Notes: generated from the letters alone by a model not told the origin. Shown: positions 10,827 to 21,691, counted from the first letter of the stretch. The stretch is DNA of 64,000 nucleotides from Chaetoderma sp. LZ-2023a (GCA_034401795.1 CM067360.1:121597430-121661429); one strand, 5' to 3'. Numbers and translations: made by a program.

Positions 10827-12680
10827 CTAAACAGCTTGCAATGAACGTCTCCAAACAAGAGCTTGAAAATTGGCCCTTTCGATGTGATGCTTTAGCCTAT
10901 TCGATGTAGGTGGAAGATTTTCATTTCTTTGTCTCTTTTGACAAAAGAGCCAATAACGGGTTTCATCAGCTGTCTTTCCCACATTCCTGGTGGTATACAA
11001 CTCACAGACAAATTTCTCACATAGAATTGCAGTATTCGGTGATAAGTCAACATGTTCGCCGAGTTGGGCTAAGCTAAGCTGATGACATTCAGATGACTTT
11101 AAGAGATTGAATGCTTTTCTCTTAGCAACTCCAAATAATGCACTAGTGCTATCACAACCTGTAAGAGAATGAAACCCAGGCAAAGACAGACAGATAGCTG
11201 GGCCCAGTACTTGAGCATCTGTATGTATTGGTATGTATCGCAATTTGTCCTTTGTGCCCGTACGGAACCATAGTTCAGAACAGTGAAGCGAACGATACGT
11301 ATATATACTACGTTCTGCCACGTCTGTATCAGGAGACTGTATAACAACACGCATGTGGTCTTTTGAAGCGTGTAGCGCGTGCAACATCATACGCGTATCT
11401 GCTTCCTCGTGATCTGATCGAAGTTCTTCCAAATACGACGAATTGTTCGCTGAAATGACAACAACATCCATTCCATCGTTAAAGCCACCAGCAAGAATGA
11501 CGCAATTGTCGGCAGATAGCATATTTGGACCAGTATCACGCCACCGCTTGCTGAGAAATGCAACCAGGTTACTTTTGTTGCTTGGATTGCTGATGTACTT
11601 GGCCCATTGCTTTGGAACGGGAGTATTTTCTCCAGCAATCTTTACTTCCAATGCTGTTGATGACCCACGTTTTAGCCGCTCTTCCGCTTTGAGAGATTCC
11701 AGTCTATCATATCTGTCAAAAACTATATCTACTCTGTTGCAGTCTTCTTGATTCAGTGGAACTGTAAAGATGTGCCAGTATTTATCAGCCAATTCTCCAA
11801 ATGTAGACGTACCTCCAGTTTTAACAATTTGCACAATTGCCATGCCATCTATTACATAAGCTGTTGCGCCTGTCTTGTCAACAGGTGGAAGCCGTCCATC
11901 AACATTTACTTCCTTTTCTAGTTCACTTAACAAAACACTTTTCACATTCTTTCTTAGAGTCCCACCCGTATGTGACAATGATAGTGGAACAGCAGACAGT
12001 TCATACGTCATCACTAGTTTTAAATCAACATCTCTGGACCTTGCAGCAATAATTAATCGACCAAATAGTTCGCGGTCAGATTTCACATTGTGAATTTTTT
12101 CATCATTTGTTTTGAGATTTTTCTTCTGTGCTAGGCTGGCAAATGTTTTAAGTTTTAAGTGTGGCAACGTGTCCCAAAAGCTTCTCGTGTTAGTGTCCAG
12201 CCGCTCCTGAACAAAATTTTCCATAATCTCCTTACCAATGTCACAGGCGGAAACAAGTCTCTTGGCGATTTCACTAGGCAATACCATGCCAGTTGCAATG
12301 TTTACAAGCGGAAGACACTCGCTGTCGTCGTTTTCCGCAATATTAAAGGGATTGGTCATTATATCTGATGAGAACATCGAAAGTATCTTCTGCACATCGG
12401 TTTCATCCCTGTTCATTCGATTAGTCCCCATTACCTTATGTACTCCAAACATGTGACTATCTTGTAACCCACACATTTGCTTTGTGACCGTTGTTATGGC
12501 TGCCCTCTCGTGGCTAGTTAAAAACCACCTCTCCAGAGCTCCTGGCTTTTGTGTTATTCCAATAATACCACCTCGCTTTTTGGAATCCAAATTAATCGAT
12601 TGCTCTAAGGCCATATCTGTCCACACTTGTTTTTCCGCACCGATTACCACCACATCCATCTGTCTCATTCCAACCACCAT
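10827..12680 (-). CDS. 617-codon ORF of an unnamed multicopy invertebrate family (possible PIN/FEN-like nuclease domain)
   Basis: A long open frame. Readable landmarks are M-A-L-E-Q-S-I-N near residue 23, V-I-D-G-M-A near 276, V-D-I-V-F-D-R-Y-D near 317, P-K-Q-W-A-K near 356, D-H-E-E-A-D-T-R at about 423-430, S-P-D-T-D-V near 449 and L-T-G-C-D-S-T-S near 506. The spacing of conserved acidic residues resembles PIN/FEN-type metal-dependent nucleases; this is inference from motif shape, and no activity is established to my knowledge. The listed start is only the first start-like codon. The homology probably extends upstream, because the paralogue at 6.6-7.7 kb shows more N-terminal sequence, so an exon boundary or truncation near 12,680 is likely. 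After residue 617 a single TAG separates the ORF from its Cys-rich tail. The 29-bp inverted repeats at 10,112 and 13,039 bracket the whole unit, raising the possibility that it is mobile. Confidence 0.7.
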   Translation of the reverse strand: MVVGMRQMDVVVIGAEKQVWTDMALEQSINLDSKKRGGIIGITQKPGALERWFLTSHERAAITTVTKQMCGLQDSHMFGVHKVMGTNRMNRDETDVQKILSMFSSDIMTNPFNIAENDDSECLPLVNIATGMVLPSEIAKRLVSACDIGKEIMENFVQERLDTNTRSFWDTLPHLKLKTFASLAQKKNLKTNDEKIHNVKSDRELFGRLIIAARSRDVDLKLVMTYELSAVPLSLSHTGGTLRKNVKSVLLSELEKEVNVDGRLPPVDKTGATAYVIDGMAIVQIVKTGGTSTFGELADKYWHIFTVPLNQEDCNRVDIVFDRYDRLESLKAEERLKRGSSTALEVKIAGENTPVPKQWAKYISNPSNKSNLVAFLSKRWRDTGPNMLSADNCVILAGGFNDGMDVVVISANNSSYLEELRSDHEEADTRMMLHALHASKDHMRVVIQSPDTDVAERSIYTYRSLHCSELWFRTGTKDKLRYIPIHTDAQVLGPAICLSLPGFHSLTGCDSTSALFGVAKRKAFNLLKSSECHQLSLAQLGEHVDLSPNTAILCEKFVCELYTTRNVGKTADETRYWLFCQKRQRNENLPPTSNRLKHHIERANFQALVWRRSLQAV

Positions 12681-13038
12681 TACCTGTGTGCTTTGTCAAC
12701 AGTGGTACAGCTGGATATACAGATTCTATGATGGAGTTAGTATACATACATAAAATATAACCTTCACATTTCACCCTCGCCTTTGGTATATGCATGCAAA
12801 ATGTATGTTGGATATATGCTAGGTCGATATCCGTCTAAATATCATATATGGTGAATCTAATATGATATTACTTTGAGTTATGACACGATCATGCTTATAT
12901 CGTTGTGCACTGTGGATACAGCCAAAGCCTAGACCCCCTATGCAAAGAAATCAGGATAACTAATTAGCGCTACCACAATTTGTTTGTACAACAGGGCTTA
13001 AAATGTGTGGGACATGTCCCCCAAGCCACAGCAAGTGT

Positions 13039-13067
13039 CAGACCTTCCGAATACTGGGTGTGCTACG
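13039..13067 (-). repeat. Right member of 29-bp inverted repeat
   Basis: Inverted copy of 10,112-10,140 (two mismatches). The pair encloses about 2.9 kb including the 617-codon ORF and its tail. Confidence 0.75.
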
Positions 13068-13220
13068 TCACGATTCTGACCTAGCTTTAGCTCCTGGACT
13101 ATAGGCCCTATTGAAAGTGAAAAGGCTGGTCGAAGTATGTTAATCGGTCTACAGTGCTGTTCTGGCGCAGAATCTCCAAGAGCTCTGCGGAAGTCAGGAA
13201 TCTTCGTTTGAGATTTTCAG

Positions 13221-13222
<2 letters not shown>

Positions 13223-13303
<81 letters not shown>
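13223..13303. repeat. (TA)n microsatellite
   Basis: About 40 uninterrupted AT dinucleotides. Confidence 0.98.
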
Positions 13304-13309
<6 letters not shown>

Positions 13310-13689
13310 CAGGTGCATGTGCATGCCTAATTTCAGTTTCCCCGTTTCTTGTGTAGTTAATCACATGGCATTATCCTTATTTATTTATCTTTAAGTTATA
13401 TAGATTTTGGTTTCATTTCTTAATAATTTTTATTTCTGTTTTTCCTTATTACCGTTTTTAATCCTTTGTTTACAGACTGCCCTCCATCCCCATTCCCCTC
13501 CAAGAGAAATAAAGTTATCCCACCTCCAACCGCAAACAACACTTATACCCGCCAACAACAGTCCATTAGGCAGCACCAGGCAATACATACACCCTAGCAA
13601 CATCTTAATTTTTTATTATTTCAGTTTTAACTTTCATTTTGCAACGCTTCAGAGGAGCTCAACGATATATATGGATCAAATACAACTAG

Positions 13690-14340
13690 GTGTAAACAAC
13701 AACAGTAGTATAGTGGGTATCTGGTCGCTATTGTTCTTTACCACTGTGCAGCTGGTCGCTATTGTTCTAGCCTCTTCGAGAACAGTGGCGACCAGCCGCC
13801 CAGAGGTAGAACAATGGCGACCAGCCGCCCAGGGGTAAAGAACAATGACGACCAGCGGCACATGTTTGAGAGATTTTTTAGAACAATGGTGAACAGCCGC
13901 ACACACTTGAGAGATTCTAGAACACTGTGGAAGCGGATGAATCAATATTGCTGTTCCTGTATTCTGAAAATGTTAACCCTTAAAAGTTGTGTATTTTACG
14001 TTTTAACATAGCGGTGCACGCCCCCTCCGTGGTTATCTACAGTGGTATGTAAGGTAAAAATAATAAGAGAGTATGTTTGATAATGTAAAAAAATAGAGTT
14101 TAAGAGGTGGTCTGATAAGGGAGGTCGTAGGAGGAGGAGGAGTATGAGGTAGAGGAGGGGTGAGGAATTACGTCAATGCTCGATATTGATGTATATTTTG
14201 AAAATAATTTTAGTGTTTCGTTGCTTACGTTAATTTATTAGTAAACTATTTTGTTGAATATTTTGAAAACGTTTTGACTGTAGGCTTAACCGTCATTATG
14301 TGCAAATTGTTTTTTAAATACTTAATATTTCATTTGCAAT
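13690..14340 (+). repeat. Dispersed ~650-bp repeat, copy A
   Basis: It runs from AACAACAGTAGTATAGTGGG through reiterated GACCAGC / GAACAATGGCGACC motifs, a TTAAAAGTTGTGTATTTTACG block and GAGGTGGTCTGATAAG, to TTAAATACTTAATATTTCAT. The reverse complement of the whole block is at 29,500-30,120 with only small indels. No ORF is shared by the two copies. It probably represents a non-autonomous element. A second GAGGTGGTCTGATAAG core follows at about 14,350 and a related one at 17,881. Confidence 0.85.
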
Positions 14341-14650
14341 AATGTTTCAGAGGTGGTCTGATAAGTGAGGTCATAGGATGAGGAGGGATGGAGGCTGAGG
14401 AGGAATGCTATGGTGGCCGGCTTCCGCCTGGCGCTGTTCTCTGCGCTTAAGCAGAGCACGTCTGTCTAGTTCGCTATCGATATTCCATCGACCACTTTTG
14501 ATGGATCAGAATGTGTGCTTGTGTATGCATGTGTGAAGAGGGTTGTTGTGTGTAAAAACTTTATTACATTATTTTATTTTTTGAACAGATAAAGAGTTCT
14601 GTTTCGAATCATTTGTGGGCCCTGAAAAAGGCCATGTTTTGAGATAGGTC

Positions 14651-14851
14651 TCAGGCTTCGCAGATCCGCACAGGCGTGGTTGTCAGTTTGGTAACAAACT
14701 GCGTCATGTTTGCTTTTTGTATATCAGTCGGAGTATCACCGATAACAGGACAGCCATGTGGATACTGTTTGATTGGTAATAGATGATAGCACTCCTTACA
14801 GGTGTACACCATCTCTTTAGGTTCTGTTTTCTTGATCATACGCCTACAGAC
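14651..14851 (-). pseudogene. 3' part of an ORF interrupted by the hAT insertion
   Basis: On - an open frame reads C-R-R-M-I-K-K-T-E-P-K-E-M, then Y-T-C-K-E-C-Y-H-L-L and H-G-C-P-V-I-G-D-T-P, and ends at a stop near 14,651. When the hAT element (14,852-16,891) and one 8-bp target copy are removed, this frame continues without a stop into the sequence at 16,900-17,000, giving an uninterrupted frame of roughly 90 codons. The Cys pair suggests a small zinc-binding segment. I do not recognise the protein. It may be an exon or element debris. Confidence 0.4.
14844..14851. repeat. Target-site duplication, left copy
   Basis: CTACAGAC, repeated exactly at 16,892-16,899 on the other side of the hAT element. 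Confidence 0.92.
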
Positions 14852-16891
14852 TAGGGTTGCACGATTATTCAATTTTCATAATCGCGATCATTTAATACAA
14901 ATAATCGCGATCATACGATTAATTATGAACTACCATATTTCGCTTAATTATAGCCTATGCTCTAATAGAAGCCCACCCCCTAACTTTGACATATGAGCTC
15001 CAATGATTTCTTAGCAGTTTCAAAACGGCAAAACTCTGTATTAGAAGCCCACCCCCTAACTCAGCAGATTGTATAGCAAAAAAGTTTTTAAGAGCAAATT
15101 TGTAAGATATATAGCGTGTAAATTATAGCGTGTATAATAATAACAATCGTGTCACACTGGGTGTGTTTACTTCAGACCGATCTCTGCCCTGATACATTTC
15201 CGGCCCCTCTAGAACAATGCAGATTTGTAAATCTCGACCACCTATTTGATTAATACTAATAGTAGGCCACGTATGTTCAAGATATAATAAAGTTCATTCC
15301 ACACTCTTGTAGTCAAAATGCGCATAAAATAGTCTTGGCATGATTAAATACCTTCCTTATTATAAATATATTTTAAGACCAAATTTATGTACCAAACAAG
15401 CACGGGAGAAAATGTGCATCAATTTTGTAACGCCGATCAACATTAAATGATCTAAATTGAATCATTACGAACGACAATATAGCCGGTTTCTTAAGTTGGC
15501 GAGCCAGCAGCTTTTGCGATGGGAGACGGCGTGTTCTCACGAGATATTATACGCTAACGGGAGTTTATCAAACGGGTACCAGTTATTCAGATCAGTATCA
15601 TTCGTATCTCGCGAGATCCCCTTCGATTCGAGATCGAGAAAAGTATCTCGTATGTATTGAGTAGCCATTGTCGTAGTGATTTCCACCAAAATATAGTGGC
15701 AGAGAGAATTGAAAATTAAAATGGCACGAGAGCTACTCTCCGCACACCAGACAATATTAATTCATGCAAAACGAAATGATATAAAGCCTATAGTAGTCTG
15801 TATGACAAGTAGTTAACAGAAAGATAGTCCCTCTGAATTCGTCGTAAAATTCAAACCTGTGGCGCACAAAACGATGTCAAGAATTTGCTGATGATGCGTG
15901 GATGTTGATATCACACGTAGCCCTGACTGGATCGAGTCGATTTTAATGTCTGTATTAAGTTAGTGAGACAGAGGTTAATATGATACCAAAATCTACACGA
16001 TCCACAGTGTTGATATTACAGTGCGCTACAGAGATAGACTGGGCCCTGATCTGTCTGGTCTCCGAAGTGGAGTCTGTGTAACAGTCTCGTCGTTGTGATG
16101 ACGTAATAAGATGGCCAGTCATTACATTAGAGGTGTTTTCTTGAAGAAGCCACGCCTCTATTTTTAGATTGGATCAGTATAATACTCAGTTCCTATCGCT
16201 CAATGATAATATACAGAAATCCCGGAATTCCGAGTCCCCGATTCCAGAATATTTATATCCGAGTACTCGCTCTAAAATAAACTCTTCAATTGGAGGCGAA
16301 TCACGTGATTTGTATTTTTTGCGACGCCATTTTATATCAAATTGTGGATTAATTTTGATTTAATAAACAACCTTTATTAAAGGATACGCAATATTTAGGC
16401 ACTCAGATCAAATAATTTCACTTCCCCGCTGATGTTTTGAGGTATACATTAAACATAGGCATAGGCGGTGGGAATTTTTACGAGAGAAAATGCGTTGAAT
16501 TTCCGTGGTATCAGTTCTAGAAAACTTTTTTGGGAAAACTCTAATATAAGCCCACCCCCTTTCTCAGAGATGTTGGGTTGGAAATTGAACACCTCTTGTC
16601 CTAATGGAAGCCTAGGCTTCAATTAAACGAAATATCATGGAAATTCAACACATTTTCTCCCTAAGTATTGACTTAGTTAATATACAAACAAATCAGTTAT
16701 TTATTTAGTTTATTTAATCATTCACACATTCGGCCGATCTTGGTAACGCGAGCAGAGTTTCACAAGCATAAGTGTCTTGACAAAAATTCAAACCAAACGA
16801 TTATATGATTATTTAATTTTATAATCGTCCACGATCATTTTGAATTATATAATCGCGATTAATCGAATAATAGAAAAATCGTGCAACCCTA
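14852..16891. mobile_element. Non-autonomous hAT transposon, 2,040 bp, complete
   Basis: Both ends are visible. The left terminus TAGGGTTGCACGATT and the right terminus AATCGTGCAACCCTA form a perfect 15-bp inverted repeat, extended by subterminal ATAATCGCGAT motifs on both sides. The flanks carry an exact 8-bp duplication CTACAGAC. An 8-bp duplication and G-rich TIRs of this type are hallmarks of the hAT superfamily. No transposase ORF or BED finger is visible inside, so mobility would need an enzyme supplied in trans. The interior has repeated AAGCCCACCCCCTAAC motifs (about 14,970, 15,045 and 16,550). The intact duplication suggests fairly recent insertion. Confidence 0.9.
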
Positions 16892-16899
16892 CTACAGAC
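16892..16899. repeat. Target-site duplication, right copy
   Basis: CTACAGAC, identical to 14,844-14,851. Confidence 0.92.
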
Positions 16900-17030
16900 C
16901 TCTCGTGTTTCGACCGTTGGCATATGGTGTCGCGGATATCGATGGAACACCAACGACATCGCACATACCCAGTGTCTGATCCATCAAAGTTTGTACTGCT
17001 GGACATTTTAGCCGAATGTACATTAACATT
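16900..17030 (-). pseudogene. 5' part of the ORF interrupted by the hAT insertion
   Basis: Two frames are open on -. One starts at an ATG with an A at -3 and reads M-S-S-S-T-N-F-D-G-S, then Y-V-R-C-R-W-C. The other has a later ATG (M-S-L-V-F-H-R-Y) and is the one that joins in frame to 14,651-14,851 once the hAT element is removed. I cannot decide from sequence alone which frame was used. Confidence 0.35.
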
Positions 17031-17099
17031 AACATTTATACTACATCGCTCTACTACTACAAAAAAAAGAAGGAATATCACGTGAGATGACTATCAACC

Positions 17100-18320
17100 T
17101 ATCAAAAACTGTCGCATACTGGCCTCCATATAATGACACATACATGCAGGCAAAAATATTGGATATGTTCACGGGCTAGACGCGATAGATCAGTTTGTTA
17201 AATGGTTAACGCGGATAAAATCTGCGTGTTAACCAAGTGTCCAGGGAAATATATTTTCTCTGACCACCTCGTTATTGTGCATAATGCATCTATGATTCGC
17301 TTTTACTCCTTCAATCTGTATGCAAACGCGTTAACCTTCATCTAAAACCCTCAAACATGAAACTAAGTGGCTTCCTACCAGTCATTTAATTTTCAAAAAA
17401 ACAGAGCAAAGTACATCTCTATGTGGGTAATATATAGGTAAACCAAGTGATGTTGTATGTATAATATTAAATAGATAATAATCATGCATCGCATATTTAA
17501 GGAGTGGTCGTTAAAGTGACAGTCATTTAATTATTAAATATTAAAAATTGTTATAAAAATGGTGGGAATAATGTCCGCCATCGTCATCGTTGATGAATAA
17601 TGATGAGCACCCTTGTATCGTTTAACGTATTAATTGGGTGGTTGATGCGCTCCCTCGTTGTTGTAGTAAAAAAGTATTTTGAAACTAAGCAGAATTGTGG
17701 CTTCCTATGTCAAATTGTCGCATTGAACAGCACTTTTTTAAAGAGTTTGTGCGTGTGAAGGCACTAGTGCAAATTGTAGCTTCCTATGTCAAATTAGTAT
17801 CAAAACTATTCGCTTAAACTACCAATGTGCCATGATTTAGGTTTGAAAAATCAGAAAATAACATCCCTGGAATGACTGTAGAGGTGGTCGCATAATTGAG
17901 GTCGAACGAGTGAGGAGGAGGAGGAGGAGGAGGGATGAGGTATGCTAGTGCGGTGCTGCCTGGCACGAGGGATGAGTTATACTAGCATACTTGTTTACAC
18001 GGCCGGCAATGTGCGTTGTACGAATATTTTGTAAATAATTTGACTGTGGTGTTAGCAACAACTTTCTATCAAATCGTTTCCAAGATATTTTGTGAATATT
18101 TTGAAAATAATTTGACTGTCTGCATCACCTTTTGCTCAAATCCTTTCCAAAATATTTTACTAGGATGTAGATCACTGGAATATCTGTAACACCTCGCCAG
18201 TCAGCCAGTTAAAGGTAATAAAACTAGGAAAAATGTCCGGGTACACACAGTAGGAATGCATTATGAGTACCTAGTCAATGAAACCATGACAACAAAAATA
18301 ATATAGTTGGCTAACCATTG
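17100..18320. other. AT-rich spacer with one diverged copy of the GAGGTGGTC repeat core
   Basis: At about 17,881-17,935 there is GAGGTGGTCGCATAATTG followed by (GAGGAG)n, related to the 13.7 and 29.7 kb repeats. At 18,020-18,130 two TTTTGAAAATAATTTGACTG arms of family HP1 occur without their partners. No gene was recognised. Confidence 0.5.
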
Positions 18321-18336
18321 TCTAGACATTGTGACC

Positions 18337-18505
18337 GCAACGACCTACTACCATCATCACCACCATCACCATCCCTCTATCACCACCACCACCACTACCC
18401 ATTAAGCACCAACACCCACCACCAAGCATTAACCCCACCCGATCACCCACCACAACACCTATTTTCACCAACCCCAACGCCACCACCAACATCATCAGCA
18501 CTCCG
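18337..18505. repeat. CAC/ACC-rich low-complexity tract
   Basis: Dense CAC/ACC triplets. The reverse-complement GGT version occurs twice at 19.9-20.1 and 20.4-20.6 kb. Confidence 0.9.
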
Positions 18506-18663
18506 CTTTGTATATTGAGGGATGTGGGGGGACCTGGCTGGGCAGCTACAATCATCAAATCAACACGCACATAAAGAACCAATGTTTTATTTGTATCCAT
18601 ATTTTTACATTGAAGTAAATATTACATATGATAAAACATATAGTTGCTGTAGCATAAACAAAC

Positions 18664-19245
18664 TTATGGATCAGATCTATCACTGACAGAATCATCATCA
18701 TTAACCTCAGCATCTAAATGGTTCCTTATGTACTTCTTGATCAGAAACTCTCTTTTTCGAAAAGCTAAGAAGATTGCTTCATCGTATGCGTACCCCTCGT
18801 CGATAAAATCTTTAATTTCCCGACGAATTATTTTAATGAGTGTAGAGTTCTTTAATCTTCTCGACTGGAACATTATGTCTATACACTTTGTAACTAAAGC
18901 ATTAGCATATACGGAAATAGACACATTGCCTACACCATTTGGGTCTGTGTCCACTTGACCATCCCCATCTTCTAAACCTGATCATTCAGCATCTAAGACC
19001 TGCTTAATATTTTGGAATATGGTAAATAGTTCCTCATTGCCTATGGCTTCTTTTTCATCTTCACCTTCACTGAGTTATCACTGTCTTCACTCTCCGACTC
19101 CGCTGGCTCATCATCATTTTCACTCTTCATCTCTGTCATTTCGTCATCTTCACTGTCTAGATTTTCGCTATCTTCATCATTATGGAATCAGACCTTATGA
19201 CGCTTCAGGTCATTTGACCTATTAAAAGTTGAACCACATTCAAAA
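18664..19245 (-). pseudogene. C2H2 zinc-finger protein remnant with acidic linker
   Basis: Reading - from about 19,245 there is H-K-C-F-E-C-G-S-T-F-N-R-S-N-D-L-K-R-H followed by a stop and F-H, a classic C2H2 finger (C-x2-C-x12-H). Then comes an Asp/Glu/Ser-rich stretch with a frame change, and finally an open 97-codon frame at 18,664-18,954 containing S-V-Y-A-N-A-L-V, S-T-L-I-K-I-I-R-R-E-I and Y-I-R-N-H-L-D-A-E-V, ending acidic. The finger would bind DNA. The C-terminal helical-looking domain is unknown to me. Interruptions near 18,985 and 19,060-19,200 show it is degraded. Confidence 0.5.
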
Positions 19246-19427
19246 CATTTATGTCTCGGCGTATTGATTATAGCATAAATCTAGCAAGTATTCAAGTTAC
19301 AAGGTTCTTCAAAGAAATCTGACTGCCTAACTACTCTGCAGTTACACGTCCAACCACTTTGCGATGTTTAAACTGGAATGAGAAAAGGGATTGAATTTGA
19401 ACCATTTATAGGATTATACGTACTGCG

Positions 19428-19915
19428 GCCGCAAATCCGCAATATGCGCCCGCAAATCCACAACATGCGCCCACAATCCTCATCATGTGCCTGCAATCCG
19501 CAACATATGGCCGCAAATTCACAACATGTGCACGCATACATTTTGGCGTGTATGTATGTTCAGGCATGTACATATACTTGTTGCCATCCGAAACATGCGC
19601 CCGCAAATCTGCAACATGCGCTCACAATCCGCAACATGCACCCGCAATCCGCAACATGCGCACGCAAATCCACAGCATGCAGTCTGCATGCGTCCTCACA
19701 TGTACGCATACATTTTGGCATGTATGTGAGTTCAGGCATGTACATATACTTGTCGCCATCTGCAACATGTGCCCGCAATCCGCAACATGCACCCGCAATC
19801 CGCAACATGCACGCGCAAATCCACAACATGCGGACCGCAAATCCACAACATGCGACCGCAAATCCTCAACATGCAACCGCAATCCACAACAAGCGGTCGC
19901 AATCCGCAACATGCG
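19428..19915. repeat. Complex minisatellite, AATCCGCAACATGCGCCCGC unit
   Basis: Units of about 17-18 bp (CGCAAATCCACAACATGCGC and variants) fill the region. A larger duplicated block, CATACATTTTGGC..ATGTA..TTCAGGCATGTACATATACTTG, occurs at about 19,530 and 19,705, so the array was itself duplicated. Several overlapping ORFs on both strands are translations of the repeat. Confidence 0.9.
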
Positions 19916-20075
19916 GTGGTGGTACCTAGTGGTTGGTGGTAGATGTCGGTACTGACGGTGGTGGTGCTAGTGGCAGTGGTGTTGAAGGTGGTGGTGTAGT
20001 TGCGCGTCGTGATGGTGGTGGGTGTTGGTGATGATGATGGGGGTGGAGGTGGTTGGTGGGTGGTGTTTGCTGTCG
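19910..20075. repeat. GGT/GGTGTT-rich low-complexity tract
   Basis: TGGTGG and GGTGTTGGTGATG repeats. A second such tract lies at 20,440-20,577 and ends in a 14-15 nt G run. Confidence 0.9.
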
Positions 20076-20647
20076 CAATGTCTAGACAAATGGATAGCCA
20101 GCAGAGCCAGTCATTCCAATGATAAATTTTCACTATTTGGTCTTCTGGCACATGCATGCGCACAAGGGTGCACACCAGGGCACGCACGCATGCACAAGGG
20201 TACAACATATAACTAGCATTATTGCATATTAGCACATGTGCATACGAGCGAGACCTTTATTAAATCCTCATTGACATACCCTCTCCAACCTATATGCCAT
20301 TTTTTTTCAAACACCGCGCTCTCACACATTCCAACCACCATGTCTAGACAAATGGATAGCTGTCAGAGTCAGTCATTACGATGATAAACTTTCAAAAATA
20401 GCCTTCTCTAAGGATGCAAGTATGAATATGAAGAAATTCGCTATGGGTTGGCGGGTGCGTGGGTGTTGGTGGTGGGGTTAATGCATGGTGTTGGGTGTAG
20501 GTTGTAGAGGTGGTGGTGGTGGGTGTTAGTGATGATGATGGTGGTGGTGGGTTGGTGGGGGGGGGGGGGGGGTTACTGGCGCAATGTCTAGACAAATGGA
20601 TAGCCTGCAGTGCCAGTCATTCCAATGATAAATTTTCAAAAACAGTC
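20073..20647 (+). repeat. Three copies of an ATGTCTAGACAAATGGATAG unit (half fold-backs, family HP2)
   Basis: Copies start at about 20,078, 20,341 and 20,584. Each reads ATGTCTAGACAAATGGATAG, then a CAG(A/T)G(C/T)CAGTCATT(C/A)C core and TGATAAA(T/C)TTTCA. The core equals one arm of the full palindrome at 30,368-30,496. DIRS copy 1 begins at the end of the third unit. Confidence 0.8.
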
Positions 20648-20830
20648 TTCTCCTTCGATCAATACTCACCATTCTGTTACTTCTGATATACAGCTGGCCT
20701 TGACAGCTGGCTCTAGGACTATAGACTTAGAAAGCTTTACCGACTCCTTGGAACCGGGTACTCGGCTCCCAACTGCCGAGTACCCGTCTACCATAGAGGT
20801 CATTCTTGTTTGCATAGCAACAAGAGCTAC
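20648..20830 (+). repeat. Left inverted terminal repeat, DIRS copy 1
   Basis: It contains ATACTCACCATTCTGTTACT, CAGCTGGCC, AAAGCTTTACCGACTCC and, at 20,756-20,785, a perfect hairpin with stem GGGTACTCGGC and an 8-nt loop. The same block is found at the left ends of copies 3, 4 and 5 and, inverted, at the right ends of copies 2 and 3. Confidence 0.88.
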
Positions 20831-21691
20831 ATGCTTTTTGCAGTGGAGAGATTAAGAAATAAATCTAAGTCTTTTTGTCTGTGATTGTGATAGCTAGTGA
20901 TTCTCTTACAAGGATAATTGGATAATATGGATACCGCCGATGATAACCAGGTCGTATATTTCCTTATTATTCCATAGTTAAAAGACGTAGGTCTCTAAAA
21001 TTTTGTTGTGTCGCATGTTCCAATTTCTGACCCCAAAGAATCTTGGACGTGTGTTAACAACGAGATATGCCGGATGGTCGCCTTCTTTAACCCCAACAGG
21101 CGATCGGCAGATATGAAAATAGGTGTTTGCTACAGTATTTGTAACACGAATATCGGCTGACGTCGTTCTCCGTAAGACCCGTGGTGCTCGGATGTTTATG
21201 TGAAGAAAATTTTTTCATTAATTCGCGCATCTTGTTCTGGGTGCTGCGTACCAAAAATGGTACCAGAAAACTTTGGAATGTTCAAGTTGTGCGTGTTATC
21301 ACGATCTGTTTGGTGGTTTCAAAATTCTTGATAGATGTGTGGTCTGCGGTTTTACCATGTGCTACAGCAGTTTGTTTACATTTTGTTGTTTCTTCACATA
21401 TCATTTTGGCTTTCGTTAGGAGTATAATTTATATTGATTGGTAAATATACCCCTGAATGCTATGCGATATGATTCCTGGTTCCGTTATACATCCTGGAGG
21501 ATCAATTTATGGGTGTATTTATGCCCGCTTCGTTCTTGTCATCATAATCAATGCGATCTTTGCTGTAACGTTGCGGGTGGGGTGCGGGATGGTTACAGTT
21601 AATTTATGGTCAAATTATTTGAAAATTAATTGTCTGCCTACCATCCGTGTCTCGTTCTGCTTGCTTATTGTAGGTTTCTGCTTATTTATAG
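20831..21691 (+). other. DIRS copy 1 leader
   Basis: Non-coding leader conserved in all five copies. It contains an AGGCGATCG / CGATCGCC-type inverted pair around 21,070-21,105 (the left arm is mutated in this copy). The CRE-centred palindrome seen in copies 2, 3 and 5 is broken here (21,172-21,195). It ends in TTTCTGCTTATTTATAG, which resembles a 3' splice site directly before the gag frame. A hydrophobic 86-codon ORF at 21,457-21,717 is not preserved in the other copies and is rejected as a gene. Confidence 0.6.

Noticed and set aside
16169..16363. 64-codon ORF inside the hAT element as a transposase remnant
   Set aside because: No BED finger, RNase H-fold or hATC dimerisation motif.
19378..19955. 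ORFs up to 183 codons on both strands, His/Cys-rich
   Set aside because: Direct translation of the ATGCGCCCGC minisatellite in several frames.
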